64,000 bases of DNA from Nonomuraea sp. PA05 (GTDB taxonomy: Bacteria > Actinomycetota > Actinomycetes > Streptosporangiales > Streptosporangiaceae). The DNA is taken from positions 62,001-126,000 of the forward strand of contig NZ_VSEY01000038.1 of NCBI RefSeq assembly GCF_008086045.1. Direction: 5' to 3'. Below are positions 8,039-15,893 of the stretch, piece by piece (within the stretch, counting starts at the first letter, position 1; every line of letters starts with the position of its first letter). A model generated the notes under the pieces. That model saw only the letters and a program-made list of their open reading frames with translations, did not search any database and was not told where the DNA came from. The position numbers and the translations under genes were made by a program.

Positions 8039-8887
8039 TCAGAGGATGTTCAGGAAGCCGCCCCAGCCGCTGCCGAGCGACTGGCGTGCGCCGAGGCCGC
8101 TGCCCTGGTGCGGGTAGTACCAGAGGCTGCCGCCCGAGTCGACGCCGAGGACATCGGCGAACCCGTCACCGCTGAAGTCCATGGCGCGGATGAACCGGAA
8201 GTTCTGCCAGCCGCCCGAACCGATCTGCTGCCGCGCCCCGAGGCCGCTGCCCTGGTGCGGGTAGTACCAGAGGTTGCCGCTGCTGTCCGAGCCGATCACG
8301 TCGGCGAACCCGTCGCCGCTCCAGTCGGCCGCCACCATGTGCTGCAACGACGCGAAGCCGGCCCCGATGCGTTGCCCGGTGCCCGTCGGAGCCTGATTGT
8401 TCTGATTCGGGAAGTAGTACAGGTCGCCGTTGGTCGCGTCGGCGACGAGCAGGTCGGCGTGGCCGTCGCCGCTCCAGTCCGCCACCGCGAGGTGGCGCGT
8501 CGCCCGGCTGAAGTGGCCGAACGGGATCGGGCCGTCGAGCCGGTTGCCGTTGTGCGGGTAGTAGAAGAGGTAGCCGTCGGTGTCGATGCCGAGGACGTCG
8601 GCGAACCCGTCCCCGCTCCAGTCGCCGGCCTTGACATGCCGGAACCTCGACCAGCCGTCGCCGATCTGCGAGGGGCCGGTCAGGCGCAGCCCGTTGTTCG
8701 GGTAGTACAGCAGCCGGCCGGCGGCGTCGATGCCGAGGACGTCGGCGAACCCGTCGCCGCTGAAGTCCGACACCGCGCCCGGGCGGCCGGCGAACGCGCT
8801 GCCCGCGTGAGCGACCGCGGCCGGAGCGGCCAAGATGGCCGCGAGCGTCACGATCAGAGCGATGCGTGTTCTTCGGAACATGGTCAT
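8039..8887 (-). CDS. Secreted VCBS/FG-GAP repeat protein
   Basis: A 282-residue protein with a signal peptide (residues 1-33) followed almost entirely by five repeats of about 46 residues. Each repeat opens with a D-[FW]-SGDG-[FH]-AD motif, the calcium-binding loop of VCBS/FG-GAP propeller blades, and contains an aromatic LYYYP-like strand. Repeats 4 and 5 share a ten-residue stretch (YYPHQGSGLG). No catalytic domain is present. It may be a small extracellular beta-propeller or carbohydrate-binding module of unknown target. It has a GAGGAG ribosome site and is followed by a strong hairpin. Confidence 0.85.
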   Translation of the reverse strand: MTMFRRTRIALIVTLAAILAAPAAVAHAGSAFAGRPGAVSDFSGDGFADVLGIDAAGRLLYYPNNGLRLTGPSQIGDGWSRFRHVKAGDWSGDGFADVLGIDTDGYLFYYPHNGNRLDGPIPFGHFSRATRHLAVADWSGDGHADLLVADATNGDLYYFPNQNNQAPTGTGQRIGAGFASLQHMVAADWSGDGFADVIGSDSSGNLWYYPHQGSGLGARQQIGSGGWQNFRFIRAMDFSGDGFADVLGVDSGGSLWYYPHQGSGLGARQSLGSGWGGFLNIL

Positions 8888-9032
8888 GGTCTCCTCGTTC
8901 TCGTCGAGGCTTCAGCACAGGCTGGCCGAGGCCGTGGATCGTCGGGGTTCGTAAGGCCGAGGATGCGGGCCGCGGTCGCGTTTGTCCGGACCGGTGGACG
9001 CACACCGTTCGACCGTCCGTGCACAATGCGGC

Positions 9033-9674
9033 TCAGGAGCCGGACCGCCGTTCCCGGTAGGCGCTGGGCGTCAGACCGTAGGCGCCGCGGAACGCCCGGC
9101 TGAAATGGGTGTGACTGGCGAAGCCCCACCGGGCGGCCACGGCACCGATCGGAACCCCGGCCAGCAACGGGTCGGCGAGGTCGCGACGGCAACGTTCGAG
9201 GCGTTGCCTTCTGATCCAGCCGACGACCGTGCGCCCTTCCTCGTGGAAGAGCCTGTGCAGATACCTCAGGGAGATGTGGTGCGCCGCCGCGATCATGGCC
9301 GGAGCCAGCCGCGCGTCGCCCAGATGGTCCTGGATGAAGGCGTGGATCTTGGCCGTCAGCGCCTGCTGCCCGGTGCGCGGGGGGACAGGGGGCTCTGTGT
9401 CGAGCGCGTCGGCCAGCGACAGCGTCAGTACGTCGAGGGCGAGGGCGAGGGCGGACAGCTGGGAGGTCTCGGAGGCGCTCAGGTCCTGTAGGTCGCGCGG
9501 TGGTGACTGAGGTGACTGAGGTGACTGAGGCGACTTGGGTGACTTGGGTGACTTCGGTGACGAGCAAGGAAGGCGCAGGAGCGCGTCGTAGTGCGTCCAG
9601 ACCTTCGTGCTCACCTCCCTCCAGAACACGGACCGTTCTGCCGCCGGGACCTTATCGGTACTGATCATGTCCAT
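9033..9674 (-). CDS. AraC family regulator with a collapsed sensor domain
   Basis: The C-terminal 100 residues form a standard AraC DNA-binding domain with two helix-turn-helices (MIAAAHHISLRYLHRLFHEE and AVAARWGFASHTHFSRAFRG), ending in GLTPSAYRERR. The N-terminus matches only the opening of an AraC-binding domain (PAAERSVFWREV) and then jumps through a Ser-Pro-Lys/Gln repeat to the linker before the DNA-binding domain. Family members usually run to about 320 residues, so roughly 100 residues of sensor are missing. The start at 9674 is chosen because it precedes the conserved AAERxxFWREV; a longer frame opens at 9776. Confidence 0.82.
   Translation of the reverse strand: MDMISTDKVPAAERSVFWREVSTKVWTHYDALLRLPCSSPKSPKSPKSPQSPQSPQSPPRDLQDLSASETSQLSALALALDVLTLSLADALDTEPPVPPRTGQQALTAKIHAFIQDHLGDARLAPAMIAAAHHISLRYLHRLFHEEGRTVVGWIRRQRLERCRRDLADPLLAGVPIGAVAARWGFASHTHFSRAFRGAYGLTPSAYRERRSGS
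9502..9561 (-). repeat. 9-bp minisatellite inside the AraC-type gene
   Basis: About 6.7 head-to-tail copies of a 9-bp unit (GGTGACTGA and the variant GGTGACTTG), in frame, encode an SPKSPKSPKSPQSPQSPQS-type peptide. The array lies just where the ligand-sensing half of the protein should be. Confidence 0.9.
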
Positions 9675-9875
9675 CAGGCGACTATCAGGGCGCCCCGTCG
9701 TCCCGGGCCAGCGATGTCGGGTCGCGTGTCCCGTTTCCTGGCAGGTCTGGCAGGTCTGCCAGGGTGCCGCCGCCATCAGGCGTCAGCCCAGGTCACAGAG
9801 GGTAGGCCAGTCGCAACTGGGGGGAAGTGACATGGACCGGATTCGGGGTGGGCGGCCTGCGGCGGGTGGCGGGGC

Positions 9876-11501
9876 GTGGCCGTGAGCTGGTTCGCCGCCG
9901 GCATGCGGGGCCCGCTCAAGTGGCCCGGGGAGATCACCGCCGGGGTCACGCTGGCCGCGCTGGCCGTCCCGCTCAACATCGGGTACGCGCAGATCGCCGG
10001 GCTGCCGCCGATCGCCGGCCTGTACGCCGCCATCGTGCCGATGCTGGTGTTCGCGCTGCTCTGCTCCTCCCGCCAGCTCGTGGCCAGCCCGGACGCGCCC
10101 ATCGCCGCGCTCATCGCCTCCCTGCTGGTCGCGATCGCCGCCCGGCCGGGCAGCCCGCAGTACGTCGAGCTGGCCTACGCCCAGGCGCTCGTCTGCGCGG
10201 CGGTGTTCCTGCTGTTCTACGCCTTCAAGCTGGGCTTCCTGGCGAACTTCCTGTCCGAGCCCGTCCTGGTCGGCTTCATCGCCGGGCTGGCCGTCGAGAT
10301 CCTCACCAGCCAGGTGAAGAAGATCCTCGGCATCCACACCACCGCCGAGCGGTTCTTCCCCGAGCTGTGGGAGATCCTCACCAGGATCCCGCAGGCGCGT
10401 CCGTGGAGCGTCGTCGTCGGGGTCGCCACCATGGTCGTGATCGTCGCGCTGCGCAGGTTCCTGCCCGCGCTGCCGGGGCCGCTCGTCGCCCTGGTGGCCG
10501 CCACGGCGGTGGTGACCTGGGCCGGGCTCGACAAGCTCGGGGTGTCCGTGCTCGGTCACGTCCCGTCCGGGCTGCCCGTGCCGCACTGGCCGTCGATCAC
10601 GCTGGGGCAGTGGGCCGCGCTCGTCCCCGGGGCCATCGCCATCTGCGCCGTCACCCTGGCCGACGGGCTGCTCACCGCCCGCCGCTACGCCGAGCAGCAC
10701 GGGTATCCGCTCGACGCCAACCAGGAGCTGCGCGCCTTCGGGCTGGCCAACGTGGCCGCCGGGTTCACCCAGTCCATGACCGTCGGGTCGAGCGCCTCCC
10801 GTACCGCCGCGATGGACGCCGCGGGCAGCCGGTCGCAGATACCGAGTGCGGTCTGCGCGGTCGTGGTCGCCGCCCTGGTCGCGTTCTGCTCCGGGCTGCT
10901 CGCCTATCTGCCCAACACGGCGCTGGCCGGGATCGTGGCGGTGGCGGTGGTCCGGCTCATCGACGTGCGCAGGCTGGCCGAGCTGTGGCGGCTGCGCCGG
11001 TCGGAGTTCTGGATCGCGGTGGTGTGCCTGCTCGGCGTCCCCGTGCTCGGCTCGCTGACCGCGGTGGTCATCGCGTTCCTGCTGTCGGCCGTGGACGTCG
11101 TCCGGCGCGCCTCCCGGCCGAGCACCGCCACCCTGCGGCCGGGCGAGCACGGCCGCTACACCGAGGGCCCGGCGGAAGGGCCGCTGGTCGTCTACCGGTT
11201 CGAGAGCCAGTTGTTCTTCGCCAACGCCGGCACGTTCAAGAGCGAGATCACCCGCATGGCCGACGACGGCGCCGAGTGGATCGTGCTGGACGCCGAGGCC
11301 GTCACCGACGTGGACGTCACCGGAGCCGAGGCGCTCCGCGAGACCGCCGCCGCGCTGCGCGAGCGCGGCGTCACCTTCGCCGTCGCCCGCGCCACCACCG
11401 GGCTGCGGCGCCTGCTGGCCCACTACGGCATGAGCGGGCTGACCTTCTACGACTCCAACGAGGCCGCGGCCGCCGCCCACCGGGAGAGTGACCATGGGTA
11501 A
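9876..11501 (+). CDS. SulP family inorganic anion transporter with STAS domain
   Basis: A 541-residue protein. Residues 1 to about 415 form the multi-helix SulP core (early PLNIGYAQIAGLPPIAGLYA is the family signature), and about 430-535 form a cytoplasmic STAS domain (VLDAEAVTDVDVTGAEAL). SulP proteins carry sulfate, bicarbonate or other anions; substrate assignment from sequence is unsafe. The start is GTG at 9876 (GTG at 9882 is an alternative). The last 8-14 bp overlap the next gene, implying coupled translation. Closeness to the sulfur island 1.4 kb downstream makes sulfate attractive but is not proof. Confidence 0.93.
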   Translation: MAVSWFAAGMRGPLKWPGEITAGVTLAALAVPLNIGYAQIAGLPPIAGLYAAIVPMLVFALLCSSRQLVASPDAPIAALIASLLVAIAARPGSPQYVELAYAQALVCAAVFLLFYAFKLGFLANFLSEPVLVGFIAGLAVEILTSQVKKILGIHTTAERFFPELWEILTRIPQARPWSVVVGVATMVVIVALRRFLPALPGPLVALVAATAVVTWAGLDKLGVSVLGHVPSGLPVPHWPSITLGQWAALVPGAIAICAVTLADGLLTARRYAEQHGYPLDANQELRAFGLANVAAGFTQSMTVGSSASRTAAMDAAGSRSQIPSAVCAVVVAALVAFCSGLLAYLPNTALAGIVAVAVVRLIDVRRLAELWRLRRSEFWIAVVCLLGVPVLGSLTAVVIAFLLSAVDVVRRASRPSTATLRPGEHGRYTEGPAEGPLVVYRFESQLFFANAGTFKSEITRMADDGAEWIVLDAEAVTDVDVTGAEALRETAAALRERGVTFAVARATTGLRRLLAHYGMSGLTFYDSNEAAAAAHRESDHG

Positions 11502-12168
11502 GGCCTTCGCCGACATGCTGCCCTACACGATGGGCCTGATCGTCTCGCCGTTCCCGGTCGTGGCCGTCATCGCCCTGCTGGTCAGCGCGAACGGCCGGGC
11601 CAAGGCGCTGCTGTTCGCGCTCACCTGGCTGGTCATGAGCTGGGTCGTGCTGATCGCCCTCATCGCGCTGCTCGGCGCGCTCGGCGCGGGCGGGCACGCC
11701 AGGCCCGCCTGGCTGGGCTGGCTCGCCCTGGTCATCGGGGTGCTCCTGCTCGCGGCGGCCGCCGTCGGCATCCGCAGGGCCGTCCGCCGCACGGACGGCG
11801 CGGCGCCCGAGCCGCCCCGCTGGATCGCCGCCATGGACACCATGACACCCCCCAAGATCGTCGCGGTGGCGGCGCTGCTCATCGTGGCCAACCCGGTCAA
11901 CCTCGCCTCGCTGGCCGGCGGGGCCATCGCAGCCTCCGGCGAGCCGCTGCCCGCCGGTCAGCAGGCCGTCGTGGCCGCCGTGTTCGTCGTCATCGGCAGC
12001 CTCGGGGTGCTCACCCCCTACGCCACCGCGCTCGGCGAGGGCGGGCAAGGGCGGCTCGCGTGGATGCGCGGCTGGCTGATCCGGCACAACGGGGCGCTCA
12101 CCTTGCTGCTGATCCTGGTCTTCGCGCTGCTGTTCCTGGCCAAGGGGCTGCGCGGCCTGCTCGGCTGA
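11494..12168 (+). CDS. GAP/Sap-family membrane protein
   Basis: A 224-residue protein with six hydrophobic helices, of the Sap (sulfolipid-addressing protein) type found in mycobacteria and other actinomycetes. In mycobacteria such proteins help move glycolipids to the surface; the role here is unknown. ATG at 11494 lies inside the end of the SulP gene; a GTG six bases earlier is in the same frame. The conserved MTPPKIVAVAALLIVANPVN occurs mid-protein. No catalytic residues are recognised. Confidence 0.82.
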   Translation: MGKAFADMLPYTMGLIVSPFPVVAVIALLVSANGRAKALLFALTWLVMSWVVLIALIALLGALGAGGHARPAWLGWLALVIGVLLLAAAAVGIRRAVRRTDGAAPEPPRWIAAMDTMTPPKIVAVAALLIVANPVNLASLAGGAIAASGEPLPAGQQAVVAAVFVVIGSLGVLTPYATALGEGGQGRLAWMRGWLIRHNGALTLLLILVFALLFLAKGLRGLLG

Positions 12169-12200
12169 ACCTTGGTGGGTTGTCAGGCCCGCACGTGTCG

Positions 12201-12234
12201 CCTACGCTCTTTCGTAATTATGAATTTACGTAGG
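12201..12234. promoter_or_regulatory. Inverted repeats ahead of the winged-helix regulator
   Basis: CCTACG (12201-12206) pairs with CGTAGG (12229-12234), and within this CGTAA (12213-12217) pairs with TTACG (12226-12230). The stretch is unusually AT-rich for this genome, and the right arm runs into the ribosome site (TAGGAGAG) of the next gene. An autoregulatory operator is a reasonable guess. Confidence 0.5.
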
Positions 12235-12242
12235 AGAGTGCG

Positions 12243-12830
12243 ATGAGCGAGGACAGACTCGCCGAACTCGAGCGCCGCATCGCCCGCCTGGAGAGCCGGG
12301 CGGGCATCGCGAACACGGCGCGCCGCCCGCCCGCTGCGCCGCCGTCCCTCGCCGCCGCCGCGACCGGCATGCTCCGCCAGGCCAAGGAGGCGGACGAGGC
12401 CGGGACGGTCGGGTACGCCGGAGCCTCGCGGATGGCCGGCGGCGAGAGCCTGTGGGACCGGCAGGTCTCCCTCGCCACGCTGCTGTCGGCCGACTGGGCG
12501 CCCGTGGCCGGCGTCCTGGAGTCCCTGGGCAGCCGGCCCCGGCTGGCGCTGCTCGCCGAGCTGCTGCGGCAGGGCCGGTGCACCAGCACTGACCTGCAAG
12601 AATGCCTCAGCAGGGACGGCGAGCAGACCACGACGGGGCAGCTCTACCACCACCTGCGGGCGTTGCAGGGAGCCCGGCTCATCATGCAGCGGCGGCGGGG
12701 CGAGTACGCGCTGGCGCCCCAGGCCATGATCCAGGTGCTCACCATCCTGGCCGCCGCCTTCGACCTGGCCAACGACCCGCCGTTCGGCCTGCCCGCCGGA
12801 CCGCCCATGGATCTGCCCACCGTGGAGTGA
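12243..12830 (+). CDS. ArsR-like winged-helix transcriptional regulator
   Basis: A 195-residue protein. An N-terminal coiled coil (residues 2-20, AELERRIARLESR) is followed by a linker and a winged-helix DNA-binding domain at about residues 92-160 (SRPRLALLAELLRQGRCTST, then GQLYHHLRAL). Metal-binding cysteine patterns of classical ArsR sensors are absent, so the signal is unknown. The ribosome site AGGAG is well placed. It sits just upstream of the sulfur island promoter and is a candidate for its control, though nothing in the sequence ties it there. Confidence 0.8.
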   Translation: MSEDRLAELERRIARLESRAGIANTARRPPAAPPSLAAAATGMLRQAKEADEAGTVGYAGASRMAGGESLWDRQVSLATLLSADWAPVAGVLESLGSRPRLALLAELLRQGRCTSTDLQECLSRDGEQTTTGQLYHHLRALQGARLIMQRRRGEYALAPQAMIQVLTILAAAFDLANDPPFGLPAGPPMDLPTVE

Positions 12831-12866
12831 CCCTCACGGGAGACGGGTGCGGGCCCTCGGGCACAC

Positions 12867-12893
12867 TATTTCCTTTAAAACCAGTAGGAAATA
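12867..12893. promoter_or_regulatory. Inverted repeat just upstream of the sulfur-island promoter
   Basis: TATTTCCT (12867-12874), 11 bases, AGGAAATA (12886-12893): a perfect 8-bp inverted repeat ending directly against the -35 box. This position suits an activator or a repressor. Its right half contains AGTAGG, also found in the palindrome upstream of the GntR gene at 24362-24378. Confidence 0.55.
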
Positions 12894-12922
12894 TTGACTT
12901 ATCCGGAATGTCGGCTTAGCGT
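12894..12922 (+). promoter_or_regulatory. Promoter of the sulfur island
   Basis: A -35 box TTGACT (12894-12899), a 17-bp spacer and a -10 box TAGCGT (12917-12922) match housekeeping actinomycete promoters. The expected RNA start, 7-8 bases after the -10 box, falls on or next to the ATG at 12930, so the first message would be leaderless. Confidence 0.6.
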
Positions 12923-12929
12923 CGTGACC

Positions 12930-13004
12930 ATGAGCCAGGGCCTCCTCCTCACCAGGCGCCCCCACGTGGACCACGGCCACGTCAGCAGCGCCCAGTGTCG
13001 TTGA
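12930..13004 (+). CDS. Leader peptide, probable cysteine-responsive attenuator
   Basis: A 24-codon open frame reading MSQGLLLTRRPHV, then DHGHVSSAQCR, then stop. The pattern R-R-x-H-V-D-x-G-x-V-S-S-A-x-C-R matches the family of tiny putative leader peptides found upstream of sulfur-assimilation operons in actinomycetes, with the cysteine codon two codons before the stop. It starts about where transcription should start, so it needs no ribosome site. Slow translation at the single Cys codon when cysteine is scarce would be the signal. The sequence match is direct; the mechanism is inferred from family position. Confidence 0.75.
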   Translation: MSQGLLLTRRPHVDHGHVSSAQCR

Positions 13005-13105
13005 TCACGCGTACACCTCCGCCTCCTTCGACAAGCGCAAAAGCTCTCCCGTGAGGACCCTCCTGTGACCCCCACCAGATCAGTCCTGCCGTCCATCCGC
13101 CCCCG

Positions 13106-13123
13106 CCTCGCCCCCGAGGGGAG
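13106..13123 (+). promoter_or_regulatory. Small hairpin over the flavin-reductase ribosome site
   Basis: CCTCG (13106-13110), a four-base loop and CGAGG (13115-13119) form a short stem whose right arm is part of the ribosome site GAGGGGAG (13116-13123). This could let the leader peptide control translation of the first structural gene. The stem is short and chance is possible. Confidence 0.35.
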
Positions 13124-13129
13124 CGCGGC

Positions 13130-13642
13130 ATGACGGAAACGCTGCCCGGGCGCGCCGTCGCCGCCGAGCACTTCCGCCGCGCGCTCGCCGTGCACGCCAG
13201 CGGCGTCGTGGTGATCACCGCGCAGACCGGCGGCGTCCCCGCCGGGCTGACGGCCACCTCGTTCTCCTCCGTCAGCCTCGAACCGCCGCTGGTCTCCTTC
13301 TACGTGGACCGTTCCTCGACCACCTGGCCGCTGCTCGCCTCCGCCGACCACTTCGCGGTCAACATCCTGGCCAGTGACCAGGCCGAGCTGGCCGCCCGCT
13401 TCGCCCGCAAGGGTGTCGACCGGTTCGCGTCGCCCACCCGCTGGCGGCCGGGGCCGCTCGGCGCGCCGCTGCTGCTGGACGTCTCCGCGCACCTGGTCTG
13501 CCTGCCGTACGAGCGGGCCGAGGTCGGCGACCACCTGCTGGTCGTCGGGCTCGTCGCCGAGGTCGAGACGCACAGCACCGGCCGCCCCCTGCTGTACCAC
13601 CAGGGCCGCTTCGGCCGTTTCCTCCCGCACCCAGAAGACTGA
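13130..13642 (+). CDS. Flavin reductase family protein (FMN-binding split barrel)
   Basis: A 170-residue protein of the HpaC/SsuE-like split-barrel class. FRRALAVHASGVVVITA opens the fold and LTATSFSSVSLEPPLVSFYV (about residues 44-63) is the flavin site. The C-terminal RPLLYHQGRFGR is typical. It would reduce FMN with NAD(P)H and hand FMNH2 to the LLM monooxygenases encoded next. The ribosome site GAGGGGAG is 6-7 bases upstream. It is the first structural gene after the leader peptide. Confidence 0.93.
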   Translation: MTETLPGRAVAAEHFRRALAVHASGVVVITAQTGGVPAGLTATSFSSVSLEPPLVSFYVDRSSTTWPLLASADHFAVNILASDQAELAARFARKGVDRFASPTRWRPGPLGAPLLLDVSAHLVCLPYERAEVGDHLLVVGLVAEVETHSTGRPLLYHQGRFGRFLPHPED

Positions 13643-13665
13643 TCCCTCCGCACGTGGAGTCGAGT

Positions 13666-14574
13666 GTGACCCTCTCTACTGGGATTCCCGCGTACGCGAG
13701 TCCCGTCGATCACGTCGCCTACGGCCAGTACGGCCCAGGCCGCCTGCACCTGTCACCGGGCTGGAACCGCCCCCTCTACCCCTTCCAGGACCGCATCACC
13801 GCCGACGGCTCCAGCGGCCACCGCGCCGAGCCCGGCCGCTACCACCTCTACCTCGCCTGGGTCTGCCCGTACGCCCATCGCGCCGCGATCGTCCACAGGC
13901 TCAAGGGCCTGGAGGAGGTGGTGTCGCTGTCGTACGTGGACGACGAGCGCGACGGCCGCGGCTGGGCCTTCAGGGAGCGGCGCGGCCCCGACCCGGTCAA
14001 CGGGTTCACCCTGCTGGAGCAGGCGTACACGGCCACGGAGGAGGGCTACGGCGGGCACGTCTCCGTCCCGGTGCTCTGGGACAAGGAGCTGGGCAGGATC
14101 GTCAGCAACCACTTCCCGGACATCACCATCGACCTGGCCACCCAGTTCGGGCGATGGGCCGATCCCGAGGCCGACCTCTACCCGGAGGCGCTCCGGCCCG
14201 AGATCAACAAGCTGAACGCGTGGATCCACCACGACATCAACACCGGCGTCACCCGGGTGGCCCGCGCCGAGGGCGAGGAGCGGGAGGACGAGCGCCTGCG
14301 GGTGCTGGCCGCGCTGGAGTGGATCGACGAGCGGCTGGCCGGCCGCCGCTACCTCACCGGCGACACCCTGACCGAGGCGGACGTCCGGCTGTGGGTGACG
14401 CTGGCCAGGTACGACGCCCTGCACAACCGCGACCACGAGATCAGCGAGTGGGACCTGTCCGGCTTCGAGCACCTGTGGGGCTACGCCCGCGACCTCCACA
14501 GCCTCCCCGCCTTCCGTGAGACCACCGAGGGCCTGCCCGCCACCTGGGACCTCCCGCACGGGCGGGGCGCCTGA
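13666..14574 (+). CDS. Glutathione S-transferase-like protein (Xi/omega type)
   Basis: About 302 residues. An N-terminal thioredoxin-fold domain carries the CPxAHR motif (YLAWVCPYAHRAAIVHRLKG), whose cysteine is the active-site residue of glutathionyl-hydroquinone reductases, and a helical C-terminal domain has LTEADVRLWVTLARYD. Actinomycetes normally use mycothiol, so the thiol partner is open. In a sulfur-scavenging operon it could release sulfur from thiol conjugates. GTG at 13666 has a GGAG site 6 bases upstream; GTG at 13654 gives four more residues. It overlaps the next gene by one base (TGATG). Confidence 0.87.
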   Translation: MTLSTGIPAYASPVDHVAYGQYGPGRLHLSPGWNRPLYPFQDRITADGSSGHRAEPGRYHLYLAWVCPYAHRAAIVHRLKGLEEVVSLSYVDDERDGRGWAFRERRGPDPVNGFTLLEQAYTATEEGYGGHVSVPVLWDKELGRIVSNHFPDITIDLATQFGRWADPEADLYPEALRPEINKLNAWIHHDINTGVTRVARAEGEEREDERLRVLAALEWIDERLAGRRYLTGDTLTEADVRLWVTLARYDALHNRDHEISEWDLSGFEHLWGYARDLHSLPAFRETTEGLPATWDLPHGRGA

Positions 14575-15893
14575 TGAGCCGCAAGCAGGTGCACCTCGCC
14601 GCCCACTTCCCTGGCGTGAACAACACCACGGTGTGGGCCGACCCCCGCTCGGGCAGCCAGATCGACTTCGCCTCCTTCACCCACCTGGCCAGGACGGCCG
14701 AGCGCGGCAAGTTCGACTTCTTCTTCCTGGCCGAGGGGCTGCGGCTGCGCGAGCTGAAGGGCCGCATCCACGACCTCGACGTGGTGGGCAGGCCCGAGTC
14801 GCTGACGCTGCTCAGCGCGCTGGCCGCCGTGACGCACCGGCTCGGCCTGGCCGGGACCGTCAACGCCACCTTCAACGAGCCGTACGAGCTGGCCAGACGC
14901 CTGTCCACGCTCGACCACCTGAGCGGCGGGCGGGCCGCCTGGAACGTGGTGACCACCTCCGACGCCTTCACCGGCGAGAACTTCCGCCGCGGCGGCTACC
15001 TCGACCGGGCCGACCGGTACGAGCGGGCCGCCGAGTTCCTCCGCCTGGCACGCGAGCTGTGGGACTCCTGGCAGCCGGACGCGGTCCTCGGCGACCAGGC
15101 GGCGGGCCGCTTCCTCACCCCGGACGCCATCGGCACGGTCGGGCACCGGGGCGCGCACTTCTCCGTGGAGGGCCGCTTCACGCTGCCGCGCGGCCCGCAG
15201 GGGCACCCGGTCGTCATCCAGGCCGGCGACTCGGACGAGGGCAGGGAGTTCGCCGCCGCCAACGCCGACGTGATCTTCACCGGGCACGGCTCGCTGGAGG
15301 ACGGCAAACGCTTCTACGCCGACGTCAAGGGCCGCCTGGCCAGGTACGGCCGCGAGCCGCACCAGCTCAAGATCATGCCCGGGGTGACGTTCGCGCTGGG
15401 CGACACCGAGGAGGAGGCCGCCGAGAACGCCGCCGCCATCCGCCGGCTCCAGGTCGGCCCGCAGACCGCGATCGCCTTCCTGGAACAGGTGTGGGGCCGC
15501 GACATGTCCGGTCACGACCCGGAGGGGCCGCTGCCCGACATCGAGCCCGCCCTGGACGAGGGCGTCTCCCAGGGGCGCGTCGCGATCAAGGACCGGGCCG
15601 CCGTGGCCGCCAAGTGGCGGGCCCTGGCCGCGGAGAAGGGCCTGTCGATCCGGGAGCTGGTCATCGAGGTGACCGGGCGGCAGACGTTCGTCGGCACGCC
15701 GCGGACCGTGGCGCGGCTCATCGACGAGCACGTGCAGGCCGGCGCCGCCGACGGGTTCATCCTCGTGCCGCACCTGACGCCCGGCGGGCTGGACGACTTC
15801 GTGGACCGGGTGGTCCCGCTGCTGCAGGAACGCGGCTCCTTCCGTACCGACTACACCGGCAGCACCCTGCGCGAACATCTGGAGCTGACATGA
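14574..15893 (+). CDS. LLM flavin-dependent monooxygenase, NtaA/DszA type (first)
   Basis: A 439-residue member of the nitrilotriacetate/dibenzothiophene-sulfone monooxygenase group: MSRKQVHLAAHFPGVNNTTV at the start, FFLAEGL near residues 49-56, and the long ERAAEFLRLARELWDSW with an insertion region typical of this subfamily. Such enzymes use FMNH2 and O2 to cleave C-S or C-N bonds. It starts inside the preceding stop and overlaps the following LLM gene by 4 bp (ATGA). FMNH2 would come from the flavin reductase two genes upstream. Confidence 0.92.
   Translation: MSRKQVHLAAHFPGVNNTTVWADPRSGSQIDFASFTHLARTAERGKFDFFFLAEGLRLRELKGRIHDLDVVGRPESLTLLSALAAVTHRLGLAGTVNATFNEPYELARRLSTLDHLSGGRAAWNVVTTSDAFTGENFRRGGYLDRADRYERAAEFLRLARELWDSWQPDAVLGDQAAGRFLTPDAIGTVGHRGAHFSVEGRFTLPRGPQGHPVVIQAGDSDEGREFAAANADVIFTGHGSLEDGKRFYADVKGRLARYGREPHQLKIMPGVTFALGDTEEEAAENAAAIRRLQVGPQTAIAFLEQVWGRDMSGHDPEGPLPDIEPALDEGVSQGRVAIKDRAAVAAKWRALAAEKGLSIRELVIEVTGRQTFVGTPRTVARLIDEHVQAGAADGFILVPHLTPGGLDDFVDRVVPLLQERGSFRTDYTGSTLREHLELT

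Noticed and set aside
8039..8887. CRISPR-like regular repetition
   Set aside because: The repetition is protein-level (VCBS blades of about 138 bp, diverged at DNA level) with no short identical repeats and unique spacers.
9783..11516. A 577-codon minus-strand frame opposite the SulP gene
   Set aside because: Composition is His/Arg/Gly-rich without any domain; the plus-strand SulP protein with STAS domain explains the region.
13005..13129. A classical transcription attenuator (terminator/antiterminator pair) after the leader peptide
   Set aside because: No long stem followed by a U-tract is visible; only a short stem over the ribosome site was found, so control may be at translation.
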